Shown here one piece after another: positions 1 through 10,976 of a stretch of 64,000 nucleotides of DNA. The number at the start of each line of letters is the position of its first letter. The first letter of the stretch is position 1. The position numbers were made by a program, and so were the translations under genes. The notes under the pieces are model-generated. The model was not told the origin of the DNA, searched no databases, and was given only the letters and a program-made list of their open reading frames with translations. The stretch lies in the NCBI GenBank assembly GCA_009363875.1, contig CM018689.1, positions 1,650,501-1,714,500 of the forward strand. Reading direction: 5' to 3'. Source of the stretch: Mikania micrantha (taxonomy: Eukaryota > Streptophyta > Magnoliopsida > Asterales > Asteraceae).

Positions 1-875
1 AGTGTTTCCCAAAACTATTTACACACGTGAACAGTAACTAGGACGATATTGGTGATCCTTAGTTGACTTTGTGTCATCATGGGAATCCTCTATCTCCCCC
101 TATGTTGCTAATTTTCACATAGAACTGGTATGGATTGATACTGGATTCCTTCGGGCATTCAGTTGTCCATTCTAGTGACTCTCAAGCTAAACTCACGGAT
201 GCTACGGGTAAACTTACAAACAAAATGCTTAAACTATACTGGGGAAACGAAATGGAGGGTAGGTAAGACGCTTAATTATCATTAACAGCAATGTCCTATG
301 CGACTTAGTATGTGGTGGGACGGCGTCTGGGCGGGTCGTAGGCTCGACTCAGGGGTATGCCCTATATATAAGCATACCGAGTTGGATGATACATGTGTTG
401 TTAATGAGGTTAAGGTTTTACCTAGGAGGTTTGCAAAAGCTATTTTACAACTACTAAACCTACATGAACTCACCAACCTTTGTGTTGACTTTGTTTCTTT
501 TACATGCTTTCTCAGGTGATGCACAGGTATAATCTAAGGCTCAGGATTGCATGCTAGGCAGCCCACTAGAGGACCTAGCAGACTTTTGAAAGCACATCTT
601 TTGTAGTTAACACGAATCTCTTTTGATATCTTGTACAGATACAAGATAGAAACCTTTGATTCTTTTGGATAGGTTTACTTAGTTAAATTATCAAACACTG
701 ATGCTGTAATTTAACTTTGTAATCCTAGTTTAATGCTAATTGTGCTTTAGATATTCTTAACAATGATGCTATGTAAACAATCTGATCAACCCGATTATCA
801 CTCACGATATCGCGCCCCGGGAACCTTCCGCCCGACGGGGACTCCGATCCAACCCCGCCGGCTCAGGGTGTGACA
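1..875 (+). mobile_element. 3' part of a gypsy LTR, element B family (left end outside window)
   Basis: About 250-875 aligns by eye with the last 600 bases of the element B LTRs (34480-35076). Shared blocks include the TATATATAA stretch near 363, the pyrimidine-rich acceptor-like stretch ending TTTCTCAG at 515, and the GC-rich end CCCCGGGAACCTTCC, closing in TGACA at 871-875. It is clearly more diverged from B than B's own two LTRs are from each other, so it is another, older copy or subfamily. No primer-binding site follows 875, so it is either a 3' LTR or a solo LTR. Bases 1-250 are presumed to be the same LTR, but I could not align them. If the element is complete, its target duplication should be TACGA (876-880). 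Confidence 0.85.
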
Positions 876-1245
876 TACGACGTATCCATTACCAAGTGCT
901 CTACTTTTCACCCATGCCATCAACTCTTCCACAGAAATGAATATCTGAGAACATTGTTGTTATTAAACTAATGTTCATCTAACTAAAAACAAGTGAAAAA
1001 TATATTACCTCGTTGGTATTCGAGTCCATATTTGGGTGTACAACGTCAGATTGTTCCTCTTTAACCGCAACTTCGTGTGGGTATGATTGTTCACCAACGT
1101 AACATTCCCTGTTAACGTCATCGTCAACGCAAGGTTCCTGGTTCAAATCAAATTGCAAGTATGAAATTTGAGCCGCAACCACTTCGTTAAGATCTGCCAA
1201 TATTGCTCTAGTTGGAGCCTCAGACGAATGCACACCAGTCTCATC
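876..1245 (-). pseudogene. Two exons of a FAR1/MULE-like gene, cut by the LTR
   Basis: On the minus strand an open exon runs 1245 to 1009. It is entered from an acceptor (TTTTTAAG before 1245) and left through a donor (GAG then GTAATA at 1008). After a 64-base gap with an acceptor ending TTCTCAG, a second exon runs 944 to 876. The reading frame continues in phase across the junction. Exon 2 encodes FISVEELMAWVKSRALGNGY, which resembles the stretch that opens the DNA-binding region of plant FAR1-related and MULE-type proteins (a Ser-x-Glu-Glu-Leu then Trp-Val then Gly-Tyr pattern). Exon 1 is acidic and Asn-rich with a DLN motif. The gene is cut at 876 by the retroelement LTR, so only a 5'-side fragment is visible. 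It could be a transposase or a domesticated FAR1 gene. The family call rests on a short motif and is moderate; the exon structure is better supported. Confidence 0.45.
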
Positions 1246-3107
1246 CTTAAAAACATTATATTAGTTTGTCATTTGATTAACAATAAAAACAATCCACTCG
1301 TGAAACATTGGAATATTGACTGAAGAAAAAGTATCCGTCCCACGAAGTCATTTTTCAAATCAAAAATATGCTAGCAAACAGTAAATCTACTAATAAACAA
1401 AAGAAACAATTACGACCCCACTATTACCTTTTCTCTAATAATATTCATCAGGATAGCACACGCTTGTTCAACTATATGTCAAATGATTCACAAGAAAGCG
1501 TTTATATCGTCGACGAATTCGTAAGTTACTTTGATTTTCAAAATATTGTGAACGATTTAAACATTAAACGCCACGTATTGCTCACAACGGGGCGTATAGG
1601 GAAACCCTAAAAGCACCGTTGTGAGCAAAACGCGGCGTTTGTGTCACATCACTAACGATGTCGGTAATTTTTTGCAGATCATCGTACCAATACGTCTCGT
1701 TGTGGGCACTACGAGGCGTTTAGGTCAAATCATTGTCTGGATCATTTGACTGCTGCCGTACACATGTCACGTATACGCCTCGTAGTGACCACTACTAGGC
1801 ATTTGGGGGTGTGCAGACAAATTTTCTGGGTGTAAGTTTAACAACACCTAAACAATTTAGAAACACATTTATGTTGAGAAAATTCCTAAAAATCCGATGT
1901 AAAATAAATTATTATTATTTTTATATTAAAGTATCTAATATATGTTATTATAATATTATTTAAAATTTAAAAAAAATTTATAAGTACATGTTATACATAT
2001 TCTAACCTTTTAGATTATCTAATATTAAAAATCAAATATTTAACATATGTGTAACAAATACATATAACTTATTTATTATTATTATTATTTTTAATTTCTT
2101 ATAACAACATATAACTTATTTATTTATTATTATTATTTTTTTATTTTCTATGTTGCCATCCTTGGTAATCAACGATGTTAGAAACATACTTCCATGCATT
2201 TTTTTAAAGTTATAATTGATAATTAAGGTAAGTTATGATAGTTGCACACTAAAGCCGTAATAAGCAAAATAAGAGAGCTTCAAACTAGAATCACATGATG
2301 CAAGAAATGTATTTAAGGTTTAATATCATTAGTTTATGAAGATGATAAAACAATGATTTTAAAGGAAATGTGGAATTGACAAAAAATGTTCGTGGTGAAA
2401 GTTACAACAAATCGAATTCTGAACGGTAATTATAAAATGACCTTCATAATAAGTGCACCCTTAGGAGGGGTGATATATATAGTTTGAAATAAATCCGTGA
2501 AACGTGAACGTGGGCGAAAACGACACGCAAAACATAGTATGTTTGGAGTGGGCATCGTTAAAAGAAGTTAAAAATATTACATGCGTGATTGAACACGTGT
2601 CTAGCCACCTTGACACATGTCCCGTATCCATGAAATGTGTCAAACAACCCTACCACAGGTCCTTGACCTATCCCTAGATGGCTACACTTGTCCGACTACG
2701 TGTCACAATGTGGTTTACTCTATTTGCGTGCGAGTTGCATGGAACCATTATTTGGTTATAAAATTAAGACGGAACCACGATCGTTTATATAATTGACCGG
2801 AAGAATTCAAGGGAAAGATAAACGAACATCTTAACAGATAAATTAGGCTGAAGGATGTAATTATTGAGCTTCGTAACATAAATGTAAGTTTATATGTGTG
2901 TCTGTACTCCAGAAAAAAGAAAGAAAGAAATAATAGGATCATTTAGGATTTGTAAAAAAAACAGAGAAAAATTGGTTATTAGTTTGTTTTCAAATTGGTT
3001 GCATCAAATTTTGTCTAGTCACTAAACAATAATAAACAAGGATCACATACAAGTCATTTGTGTTCTAAGTAGTAGTTTCAATTTCTACATAACCATTTTT
3101 GAAATCA
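1246..3107. other. Intergenic DNA, no gene recognised
   Basis: AT-rich DNA with frequent ATT/TTA runs between about 1900 and 2150. Short open frames lack family features or plausible splice partners. A stretch near 2495-2535 (GAACGTGGGCGAAAAC then ACGCAAAAC) resembles the first 150 bases of the element A LTR and may be an old trace of that family. Confidence 0.5.
1570..1800. repeat. Cluster of inverted repeats, possible DNA-transposon subterminal region
   Basis: Two inverted pairs lie close together. TTGCTCACAACGG near 1580 is matched by CCGTTGTGAGCAA near 1615, with flanking AAACGCC / GGCGTTT extending the arms. CACTACGAGGCGT near 1706 is matched by ACGCCTCGTAGTG near 1774. A short CACAACG/CACTACG-GGCGT unit recurs in both orientations. 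Subterminal repeats of this type occur in CACTA and hAT elements, but no terminal repeat or target duplication was found. Confidence 0.4.
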
Positions 3108-3110
3108 TAA

Positions 3111-3401
3111 GGCTATGTATAGTGATCATATACATATCATTCCACGTATATGTCACATAAACAACCAACACCATCACCTCCTCATCACTCAACATCATTA
3201 CCATATGTGTTATCATCATCCCCTCATCAAGCTCCCATCTCCCCTACTTTTTTCCATTTCTTCCTCCTTCACGCCGTGACCATGGTCATGTATTTGAAAC
3301 CATTTGTTGGTCACGCCCCAGTGTGTAGTGGTATTGTGAGGGATGAGGGCGTGATGGGGGGGGGGGGGTCAAGCCCCTACTCACATCTCACTACAATACT
3401 C
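3111..3401. mobile_element. PIF/Harbinger-like (Tourist-type) MITE
   Basis: The 291-base unit is flanked on both sides by TAA (3108-3110 and 3402-3404), the target duplication typical of PIF/Harbinger. Its ends are imperfect inverted repeats, GGCTATGTATAGTG and the complement of CACTACAATACTC. It contains a run of 13 G at 3356-3368. No coding capacity is seen. Confidence 0.5.
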
Positions 3402-3404
3402 TAA

Positions 3405-4327
3405 ACATATAAAAAGGGTTATCTTTCTTGTTTTTGATAAATTAAATTACAATATCAATTGTTTGAAAAAAATATATATAGGTTATTCTTTGAAGATTGA
3501 ACATTTGTAACTACTAATTTAAAGAGAAGGGATACAAATTTTATTTGAAAGACAAGTTGAATATCTTGATCTTTATGTTTCATTTAACAAGTCAAAACAA
3601 TTAAGTGTGGTTTGTAGCAAGTCCCGATCCATTTTGGTTCAATCAACAAGTAGAGTCATCGTGATCAAGTAGCAAGTTTAACCGAATCCTGATGATTCAT
3701 AGCAAAATAATAATAAGAAAAACAAGCCCATTTGGTTTGTAGCAAGTTGAACTTTTGGTTCAAAATAGCAACTTGAACAATTATTCAAAACTTAACAAGA
3801 ACAAGTTGAGTATATGTGATTCAACTTTTGCACTAAAAGATTGTTTTTGGTCATATCAAATTAATGCATAAAAATCTAATTAGCAAGTTGGCTAGAAACA
3901 AGTTATTTTGCAAAATCCAATTAGCAAGTTAGTTGCATATTTTTGATCAAATATGCGACAGCAACAAGGTTATCATTGTCCAATTATCAAATAAGTTGGA
4001 CAATGTTTGCAACAATTGTTGTTGTTACATAATCTATATGACAGGAAACGGATCATCTAACCACACGAAAGTCAGCAAGTGTCACAAGATAGCAAAAAGA
4101 AAAGTTGTGAAGCGGCAATACTATAATTCGTGAGCAGGAAATGTTCTACTTCAATCACTTGAGTTTATAGAAACAACTTATACTACTTGGGCGTTGAAGG
4201 TTGTAGTTAACCGTCAAATATGTAACTATATAAACCCTTAAACAGACCAGTGGATCATTTGTGTATATATGTATGAACAAAATTCTCTAAAAAATTTTTG
4301 CTAGACATCAAATTCTGCTAGTGTTTA
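3405..4327. other. AT-rich DNA with a recurring AGCAAGTTG motif
   Basis: No gene recognised. A short motif close to TAGCAAGTT recurs at about 3613, 3669, 3739, 3767, 3883 and 3921, often followed by GAAC. The spacing is irregular, so this is a scattered simple motif rather than a clean tandem array. Confidence 0.4.
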
Positions 4328-4862
4328 TTATACTATATAATTAAAAACAACTCAAAAGGAATAGTAAATTTTTGATATTTTATTATATATAATTAAAGAC
4401 TTTTGATATTTTATTATATATATAATTAAATGAAAATAAATAATAATATATATATTAAATAGTAAAAATAAATAATATATATATATATATATATTATTCT
4501 ATTGAATAGTCAATATTATATATAGGGTATGGATAATTTGAAAACCACTTTTTAATGTGAAAGCCCAGAAAACCTCATGTAAAACATACATAACAAAACT
4601 AAAAAAAATTGTAAAACATACGTAAAAACGTAATAAAATTCCGTCAGATCTAACGCAGTGTTACGTATGTTTTACAACGTAAAAAAATTTATAAAATATT
4701 TTTTTAAAAAATATTTCTTCGGCGCTTTTTTGTTTTTTTTATAAAAATGTGTCCAATAATGTTACAAACCTGTAAAAAAATTTTCAAAAAAAATACGTTT
4801 GTTTTACATGAGTTTTCAAGGTTTTCTCACTAAAATAAGGTTTTCATTTTATTAATCCTCAT

Positions 4863-4893
<31 letters not shown>

Positions 4894-5303
4894 GAAAAAA
4901 CATGGTTCGTAAAATTGAATAATAAATCTTTTGAATCACCAGAAGTTTTTTTTAGCTTTAAAAATTAGTAAACAAAAAGAAGGGCGTAAATTTAAAAGAT
5001 TTGCTTAGAGATTTGTTTTTTTATTAAATTTGAGAAATTTGCTTACATATTTCTGTGTTTGTTTTAATTTAACCGATTGGTTGCTCATGAAAAAGATTTT
5101 TTGAGTATTTTTTTCTATTGTTTTTGTAACATATTTGTGTGGATTTTATATGATTTTATGTTTTTATAAATATTTGTATATAGTTCGTGATTAAAAATTT
5201 AATTTTGCTATGTAATTTATGTTTCTGCAAATGATATATAATACACGTTTTTGGAATTGTATTGCGATAACCCGTCATAACGCACGGGGTGGAAAAAAGC
5301 TAG
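4328..5303 (+). mobile_element. Possible non-autonomous Helitron
   Basis: The right end has the Helitron layout: a short GC-rich hairpin (CCCGT ... ACGGG, about 5270-5287), then an A-rich stretch, then CTAG at 5300-5303 followed by T. The left end is suggested by TATACTATATAATTAAAA at 4330, which resembles the start of many plant Helitrons but lacks the expected leading TC. A fold-back MITE sits inside it. No Rep/helicase coding is present. The right end is the stronger evidence. Confidence 0.3.
4525..4861. mobile_element. Fold-back MITE in a TA microsatellite (copy i)
   Basis: The left arm (GGGTATGGATAATTTGAAAACC-like, then CCTCATGTAAAACATAC) pairs with the complement of the right arm (TGTTTTACATGAG ... 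GGTTTTCATTTTATTAATCC). Both sides are TA repeats (left ATATATATA, right AT repeats at 4861-4891). It is non-coding. Confidence 0.6.
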
Positions 5304-5848
5304 TTTCATTTATGTATCAAGCAAATACCATGTAATAATATTATATAAAGATTAAATAATTGGTGGCACATGTGTATGTGGTGTGAACTACATACTTCCG
5401 TGTAACGATAACATATAATGACAAAGGGATTAAAATACAAGTCAAAGTTTGGTGGTTTTCTTTGACTTTGCTGATAAATTTTAGAATATCAGTTTCATGG
5501 GCCCGGACATTTAAAATGATACCAACAAATTTATCATCTATCTTGCTCTTTGATATAAGCCGAAGCATGTTTTATCAAACTCAAACTCTCATAACAAAGA
5601 TCGTGATTCATGAGGTTAACACTAAATTAATTGGTATTTGGTGCGATTGCCTACAACAAGCTTTTATTTTAATATGTTTTGTATAATTTATTTAAATCTG
5701 GTTTCATTCTTTTGGAATCTTGTAAGCTTTTGTTCACCTTTTCGGTTGTAAATTCTTTAAAAGTTGGCTTTTTTAAGAAAGAAAACGTTTAAGATGTAAT
5801 AAGGATCTCACTGACAGACAAGATCAAAGAATAACAATCATTATATAT
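5304..5848. other. Intergenic DNA, nothing recognised
   Basis: Short open frames occur on both strands but overlap one another and have no recognisable domain, start context or splice partner. Confidence 0.5.
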
Positions 5849-6274
5849 CGGAGAATTACCAAATAAAAAGTCTATTTGGCTTAAAAAAGCCAAAAATGAT
5901 TTTTAAAATCTTTAAAACTGACCCAAATGAACTCTATTTGAACTCACTTCGATGACATTGGAACCGTCTCATCGAACCCTAAAATATTTGCTTTTTGGTT
6001 TTAGTTTTAACAACTAGTTTTAGTGTTTGGATTTTAAGACATGTTTTTTCAGCTTTTAGGTTTTATCTTTAGGTTTATGATTTGTTTTTATAATTTTAGT
6101 TTTATTATTAGGGTTTATTGTTTATAATTCTCGGTTTAGGTTTTAGGGAATTACAAGTCGGTTTCAATGATGTAAAAATGAATTCAATCAGAGTTTGTTT
6201 GGGTCGATTTTAGAGTTTTTAAAAATTCTTCTTAGCCTTCTTAGGCAAAAAAGACTTTTTAGGGAAACATTCTC
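5849..6274. mobile_element. Fold-back MITE (copy ii, same family as copy iii)
   Basis: It starts with a stretch containing AAATAAAAAGTCTATTTGGC and ends with the inverse (CTTAGCCTTCTTAGGCAAAA then AGACTTTTTAGGG), followed by AT repeats. The inside matches copy iii: AAACTGACCCAAATGAACTC, a conserved GGAACCGT, then repeated TTTTAGGTTT runs. It is older and more diverged than copy iii. Non-coding. Confidence 0.65.
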
Positions 6275-6293
6275 ATATATATATATATATATA

Positions 6294-6719
6294 GGGGTAG
6301 GATCAAATAAAAAGTGTATTTTGCCTAAGAAGGCTAAAAAGGATTTTCAAATCATTCAAAACCGACCCAAACGAACTCCGATTGAGCTCATTTTGATGGC
6401 ATTGGAACCGTATCGTCGAACTCTATAATATTAGCTTTTAAGTTTTAGATTTAACGTTTATCTATAAAGTTTAGGTTTTAGGGCTTGATTTTTAACTTTT
6501 AGGTTTTATCTTTAGGCTTTATTGTTTGAGTTTAAAGTTAGGTTTTAGTATTATGGTTTATGGTTTGGGTTTTGATGTTCCGGGTTTAAGGTTTGACAAG
6601 ACGGTTCCAATGACGCGAAAATGAGTTAGTTCGGAGTTTGTTAGAGTCGGTTTTCAAATTTTTAAAAATCCTTCTTAGCCTTCTTAGGCAAAATAGACTT
6701 TTTAGGGGAACCTTCCCCT
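6294..6719. mobile_element. Fold-back MITE in a TA microsatellite (copy iii)
   Basis: The left end GGGGTAGGATCAAATAAAAA, followed by TTTTGCCTAAGAAGGCTAAA, is the inverted match of the right end (TTAGCCTTCTTAGGCAAAAT ... AGGGGAACCTTCCCC). The arms are over 60 bases. Exact TA repeats flank both sides (6275-6293 and 6720-6740). Non-coding. Confidence 0.75.
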
Positions 6720-6740
6720 ATATATATATATATATATATA

Positions 6741-7000
6741 GGGAGAGGATCAAATGTTAACTTATGCTTATTGCGTTAACCGAATAACTACATCTTATTA
6801 ATTTGATGCCCACATTAAAGTAAATCTACATGTGTATGTTTTTTTTTCTTTTTTAATTAATGTAGGACCCACTTAAATTAATAAAAAAAACAAGAAGAAA
6901 CCTAAACATTTAGATTTACTTTAATGTGTGCCTCAAAGTAATAAACTGTAGTTATCCGGTTAACGTAATAAGGAATGGTTAACATTCGAACCATCCTCTA
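6741..7000. mobile_element. Fold-back MITE (copy iv, different family)
   Basis: A near-complete inverted repeat of about 115-base arms. The left arm, GGGAGAGGATCAAATGTTAA then CTTATTGCGTTAACCG, pairs with the right arm CGGTTAACGTAATAAG ... GTTAACATTCGAACCATCCTCT. The left flank is a TA repeat; the right flank is a short CA repeat. Non-coding. Confidence 0.75.
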
Positions 7001-7246
7001 CACACACACCCTAGTAGCTTAATAAACAAGTCCATTGACGTTTTTTCAAATTTCCCATTTTTAAACTTTTTTGGACATGGTCTCAACATATCAAAAAGAA
7101 AGGTATATAAAGGAAAGCATAACAGGTCTATCGGTAGATTTGGATTTATACGAAATGTTTTCCTAGACAGAACTTCCAAAGTACATGTATTACCCCTTAC
7201 AGATTGTATGTGTTTCCTACTCATTAATGTGAACCTAAAGGCTATT

Positions 7247-9303
7247 TGTGACAGTTGCGTACGAAAAATTCGGTGTTAATGACGTGAGCACATTTGGTCG
7301 TGCTTGAAATCCACGATGATTTAGCAATTTTAATTATTACAAATTGATAGTATCTGAAAAATGATGAACGTGGGCGAAAACCGTGCGCAAAACGGAGTTC
7401 GTATGCTCCCGGAATCGCGAAACAAAGATTAACTCAAAAATTGAAAAAAAACCCCATGGGGCGGTACGCCCCGGGCCATGCACCCAGTTGGGGCGATGCG
7501 CCCGGGATCACTATGTCGGCAAAATTGATTAAATTCGAGTAGATGGCTTTCAGAAGTTAATTTTTCTTCTGCTTCGACCATAAGCGACCTCCAGACGAAG
7601 AAAATCAACTTTTTATCATCCTAACTCCATTTTTGAACCATCAGAAGCCATAAATCGCACCAACAATCATATCTGCAAGTCCCGATCGCTGTTTTATCCG
7701 CAGAAATCCGTCAGATCAGGTAACGGTTCATTTTAACCTTCTAGTTGATTTTGATTGATTAGATCTTGTTTTTGAACGTAATGAGATAGTTAGGATTGTT
7801 GATTATTGCCTAGATGATGGCTAGGATTGATTATAAATGAAGAACACGATGTTTTAACGGTTAAATCCTTGTTTTGATCCGTTGTAATGCCCGGTTTGCA
7901 TGAAATCATACCCATGATTATAATGGTTTAAACCATTTGATTATGACAATGTAGGTGATTAGTTTGATTAATCTTTGAAATGCAAAGGTTAAATCTAAGT
8001 GTTTCAAACTAATCACAATCATTAACATACTCATTGGAACAATTATCAGGACGCTTATGATAACAGTCAGATTAGTATGTTAAACATGGTTATTACACCT
8101 ATCCTAATGCTACATTGTGATATTTCATGATATTTGGGTAATCAATAACAAGGATTGATCATTCCTAAGCCATTAAACTATCTAGAAACTGTTATAGTAT
8201 CATAATCAACAACATTAACTATTTGATTTAATCCGAGATTATTCTGATTAATCAAGATGGTCATCAACCTTGTATTAGGAATCTAATGCAATGTAGGTTC
8301 CTACATTATCATACATTGTATGATATAATACTAAATTAACCAATTAAATATTTAATATCGGGTTGATGACTTGTAAAGCAATGTCTTTGACATTGAACGT
8401 TCAGAAGGATCTAATCAGTAAACTAGAACATAAATAACTTATTAAATATAACTAAATGCAAAATCATCTCTTTGTTGTTAGCTTTGAGATATTTTGCTAC
8501 CTTTATATCATCAGGTGAGTTTCGTACAACCCCTTTTCTTTTAATATTTTATAAACATCGGGGTAACTCTGTAAACTGTTGTCTGAACATATGATATGCA
8601 TCAATGATATCTGTGTGATTTCATGTGACTTTTGTGAGATTTCATGGGATTTTGCCTGTAGAACTGAACTCTATCATGGAACTAAAAGTCTTCATTCTTG
8701 AACTGTATCTAGTGAACCCATGTGTGGCCGAAAAAAAAACATTGATAGTACTATTGGTTGACACCCCATTCGCTGGGAGGATTGCATCTCCCCTTGTGTG
8801 AATGTTTGTTATCTGTTTCATGAACTTCTTAACGGTATGATAGACATTAAGACAATGAGGCACTAAGATATAAACCGACGGGTAATATCTTGAGAACAGA
8901 ACTAGACGTCCGAAAGGAACTAGATACGGGTCCCATGGTTATCCGGAACTGAACTTTTGAGAACATGCTTATCATATCATATTGTTTTAAACTGAACTGT
9001 CGAACTCACCAGCTTTGTGCTGACGTTTCAAACTCATAACTTTTTGCAGGGAACAGTAATAGCCGGTGAGGATGCACTTTTGGGATATTTGCAATTGAAT
9101 AAACATAGTTTGTAATTAAATAGACTTAGCTGTAATGTGATTGTGATTGCGACATCCTTGTAATGTATTTACTTTAAGTTAATCTGTGTGCTTGTGATAT
9201 CGGTTCAAGTAAGTCACCCCTCACCTCTGAGACATCACCACTATGCTTTCGCAACCAGTTCAGTGACATCATGCACGAGGTGACGAGGGGTGGGGGTGTG
9301 ACA
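7247..9303 (+). repeat. Element A 5' LTR (2057 bp)
   Basis: Begins TGTGACAG and ends TGTGACA, matched by 40983-43038. Near the start it holds two GC-rich palindromes at 7458-7472 and 7490-7503. A donor-like AG/GTGAGT lies at 8514/8515, followed by a CCCCTTTT stretch, and an acceptor-like TTTTTGCAG ends at 9049. These define a putative 535-base intron inside the LTR. Confidence 0.95.
8515..9049 (+). other. Putative leader intron inside element A 5' LTR
   Basis: The donor CAG/GTGAGTTTC and acceptor TTTTTGCAG/G obey plant rules, and CTGAC 18-30 bases upstream of the acceptor could be a branch site. The same donor-acceptor layout recurs in the LTRs of elements B and C and in the minus-strand solo LTR. 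It is repeated in the A 3' LTR at 42250-42784. Splicing itself is inferred. Confidence 0.5.
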
Positions 9304-9306
9304 GGG

Positions 9307-9318
9307 TGGTATCAGAGA
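9307..9318 (+). promoter_or_regulatory. Element A primer-binding site (initiator Met tRNA)
   Basis: TGGTATCAGAGA three bases after the LTR matches the complement of the plant initiator methionine tRNA 3' end, with a mismatch in the last base. A conserved motif CTTAGACTATAAC follows at 9351-9363 and is shared with the leaders of B, C and the minus-strand element. Confidence 0.85.
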
Positions 9319-9660
9319 CACATGTTATAAAATTTAGGTTGACTTAGAGACTTAGACTATAACCATAGGCTCGAATAGTAACACAGAGAGCACCGAACAT
9401 TAATATTGAACAAAACTTGTTTTGAATTAAGCCAGGATAATCAGGTGGTACAAATTCCAGTTATGAGTGGCCAGCATAACTGAAATTTGCAACACGTGTG
9501 CATTCTAGTTTAATTTAATTCAAGCAGAACCGCAATAACTATAAAGACGAATAGTTGTCTGGATATAGGAAAGACCATCATATCATGTCCATGTTTATGT
9601 TAAATATTGTTATTTAATATTTACTTCATGATACTGATTAGAGATTTTGATTGTACAGCG

Positions 9661-10207
9661 ATGGCCGATCTAGCCGAGCAGTATATTTACCAGAGGTTTC
9701 CTTATTTGAGGTTGGATGACACCCCTAGCTCTAGTGTAGGGTCAGACTCAGGTTCTAGTGAGGCTTCATCTGCAGCCTCTCAGGCTACCCCTGTCGGACC
9801 ACGTACACCATCATCCCCTAGACCTGTTACTCCACCACCACCACCATCACCAGTATTACCATCAGCAGCCCCCATTCTACCCAGACCCCCTCATTCACCC
9901 TTAGTGCATACCTCAGCTGAGAGGAGACAGGACTCCTCTCCACGGAGAGTCCCCGCGTGGGACGGATGCGGGGTCAAGCCCGCAAAGCCACGGGACTACC
10001 CCCGAGGCATCAGATGGATCCCCGAGATGAGCCACAGACCATACATGAGGTGGGAGAATCCTCTCACCAAGCTGAGTGGAGAGCCCAGCTATAGTAGGTC
10101 ACTCAGGATCTGCAAGGGATGCGTCAGGATATACAGCAGCAGAGTGCTATGATAGACGATACCCGTAGCACTGTTTTAGAGATTTTGACTTCTCACTTGA
10201 CCATTAT
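9661..10207 (+). pseudogene. Element A leader ORF, part 1 (split by element B)
   Basis: An extra ORF between primer-binding site and gag. The start at ATG 9661 follows an acceptor-like GTACAG. The N-terminus is followed by a Ser-rich stretch, then a Pro-rich low-complexity region of about 60 residues. A frameshift near 10104 moves the reading frame; beyond it the sequence encodes a Gln-rich, coiled-coil-like segment that runs without a stop into the target duplication ATTAT at 10203-10207 and resumes at 35077. Element B therefore inserted into this coding region. Element C has an ORF in the same place (16990-17608) with a similar Ser/Pro plus coiled-coil plan but a much more acidic sequence. 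The function is unknown. Confidence 0.7.
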
Positions 10208-10968
10208 TGTAACACCAGTGCTGGACGCGTGCCGGAACGGTGATCGCAACATGAAACTATGTTTAGACTATTGATGCATTTGATTAACATGAAACTATTA
10301 TACGATTGTCTGAATTTGACTAAAACCTTAGGGTTTAACAGTCTGAAACATGTCAGACAACACAGTGTTGAAACATAAATACTTGATGTGATACTATTTG
10401 GTGTATACGTATGTGAGGTTAAAGAAAACAAAATCTTAACGGTTGTCGTTTCAGAATGCTAAACCGACGTGTTATTCGTACAGGTGATTATCTGTACGAA
10501 TGATTCTGATAGTTTAACGTTCTGAAATAATGACTTAACAGTAGAAAACAAGAATCAGAAAGCCAAACCATCGACGTGTTCGTTCGAATGACGATTCGAA
10601 CGAATACGCGCGATGGCGACGCGATCTGACGAAACGAAATCGAAAACGTATGAAGACTCGAACGATCATAATTTTAAGGAAATAAAATATTTCCTATTTT
10701 ACAATTTTGAAACTCATCATAAATAATATTAAACTAAACTATTTTATTTAAATCGTGAATAAATTAAACAAAATGCATAAACTATTATAATTCAAAAAAA
10801 ATAATAATTTAATGAAACGATATTTAAAATGTTTTTCTAATAATAGTTATGTTCTAAAAATCTTAAAAATATTCTTTTTATTTAATTTACAAAATACGCG
10901 CGTAACGACCCGGATACGCGACGAAAACGTAAACTGAGCAACCGAAACGAACCTGAATACCCTCGGGG

Positions 10969-10976
10969 TATATAAA
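10969..10976 (+). promoter_or_regulatory. Element B LTR promoter, TATA box
   Basis: TATATAAA preceded by a CG-bearing stretch and followed at about 30-60 bases by a CT-rich TCTCTCTCTC segment, a common plant start-site context. The same arrangement is in the 3' LTR near 31740. It puts the transcription start near 11005, so most of the LTR (about 3.3 kb) would be transcribed leader. Confidence 0.6.

Noticed and set aside
3150..3404. An 84-codon open frame
   Set aside because: It lies within the PIF/Harbinger-like MITE and contains the poly-G run, and its stop overlaps the target duplication.
10204..10431. Minus-strand open frames at the start of both B LTRs
   Set aside because: They overlap the LTR start and run against its transcription, and there is a large length difference between the copies.
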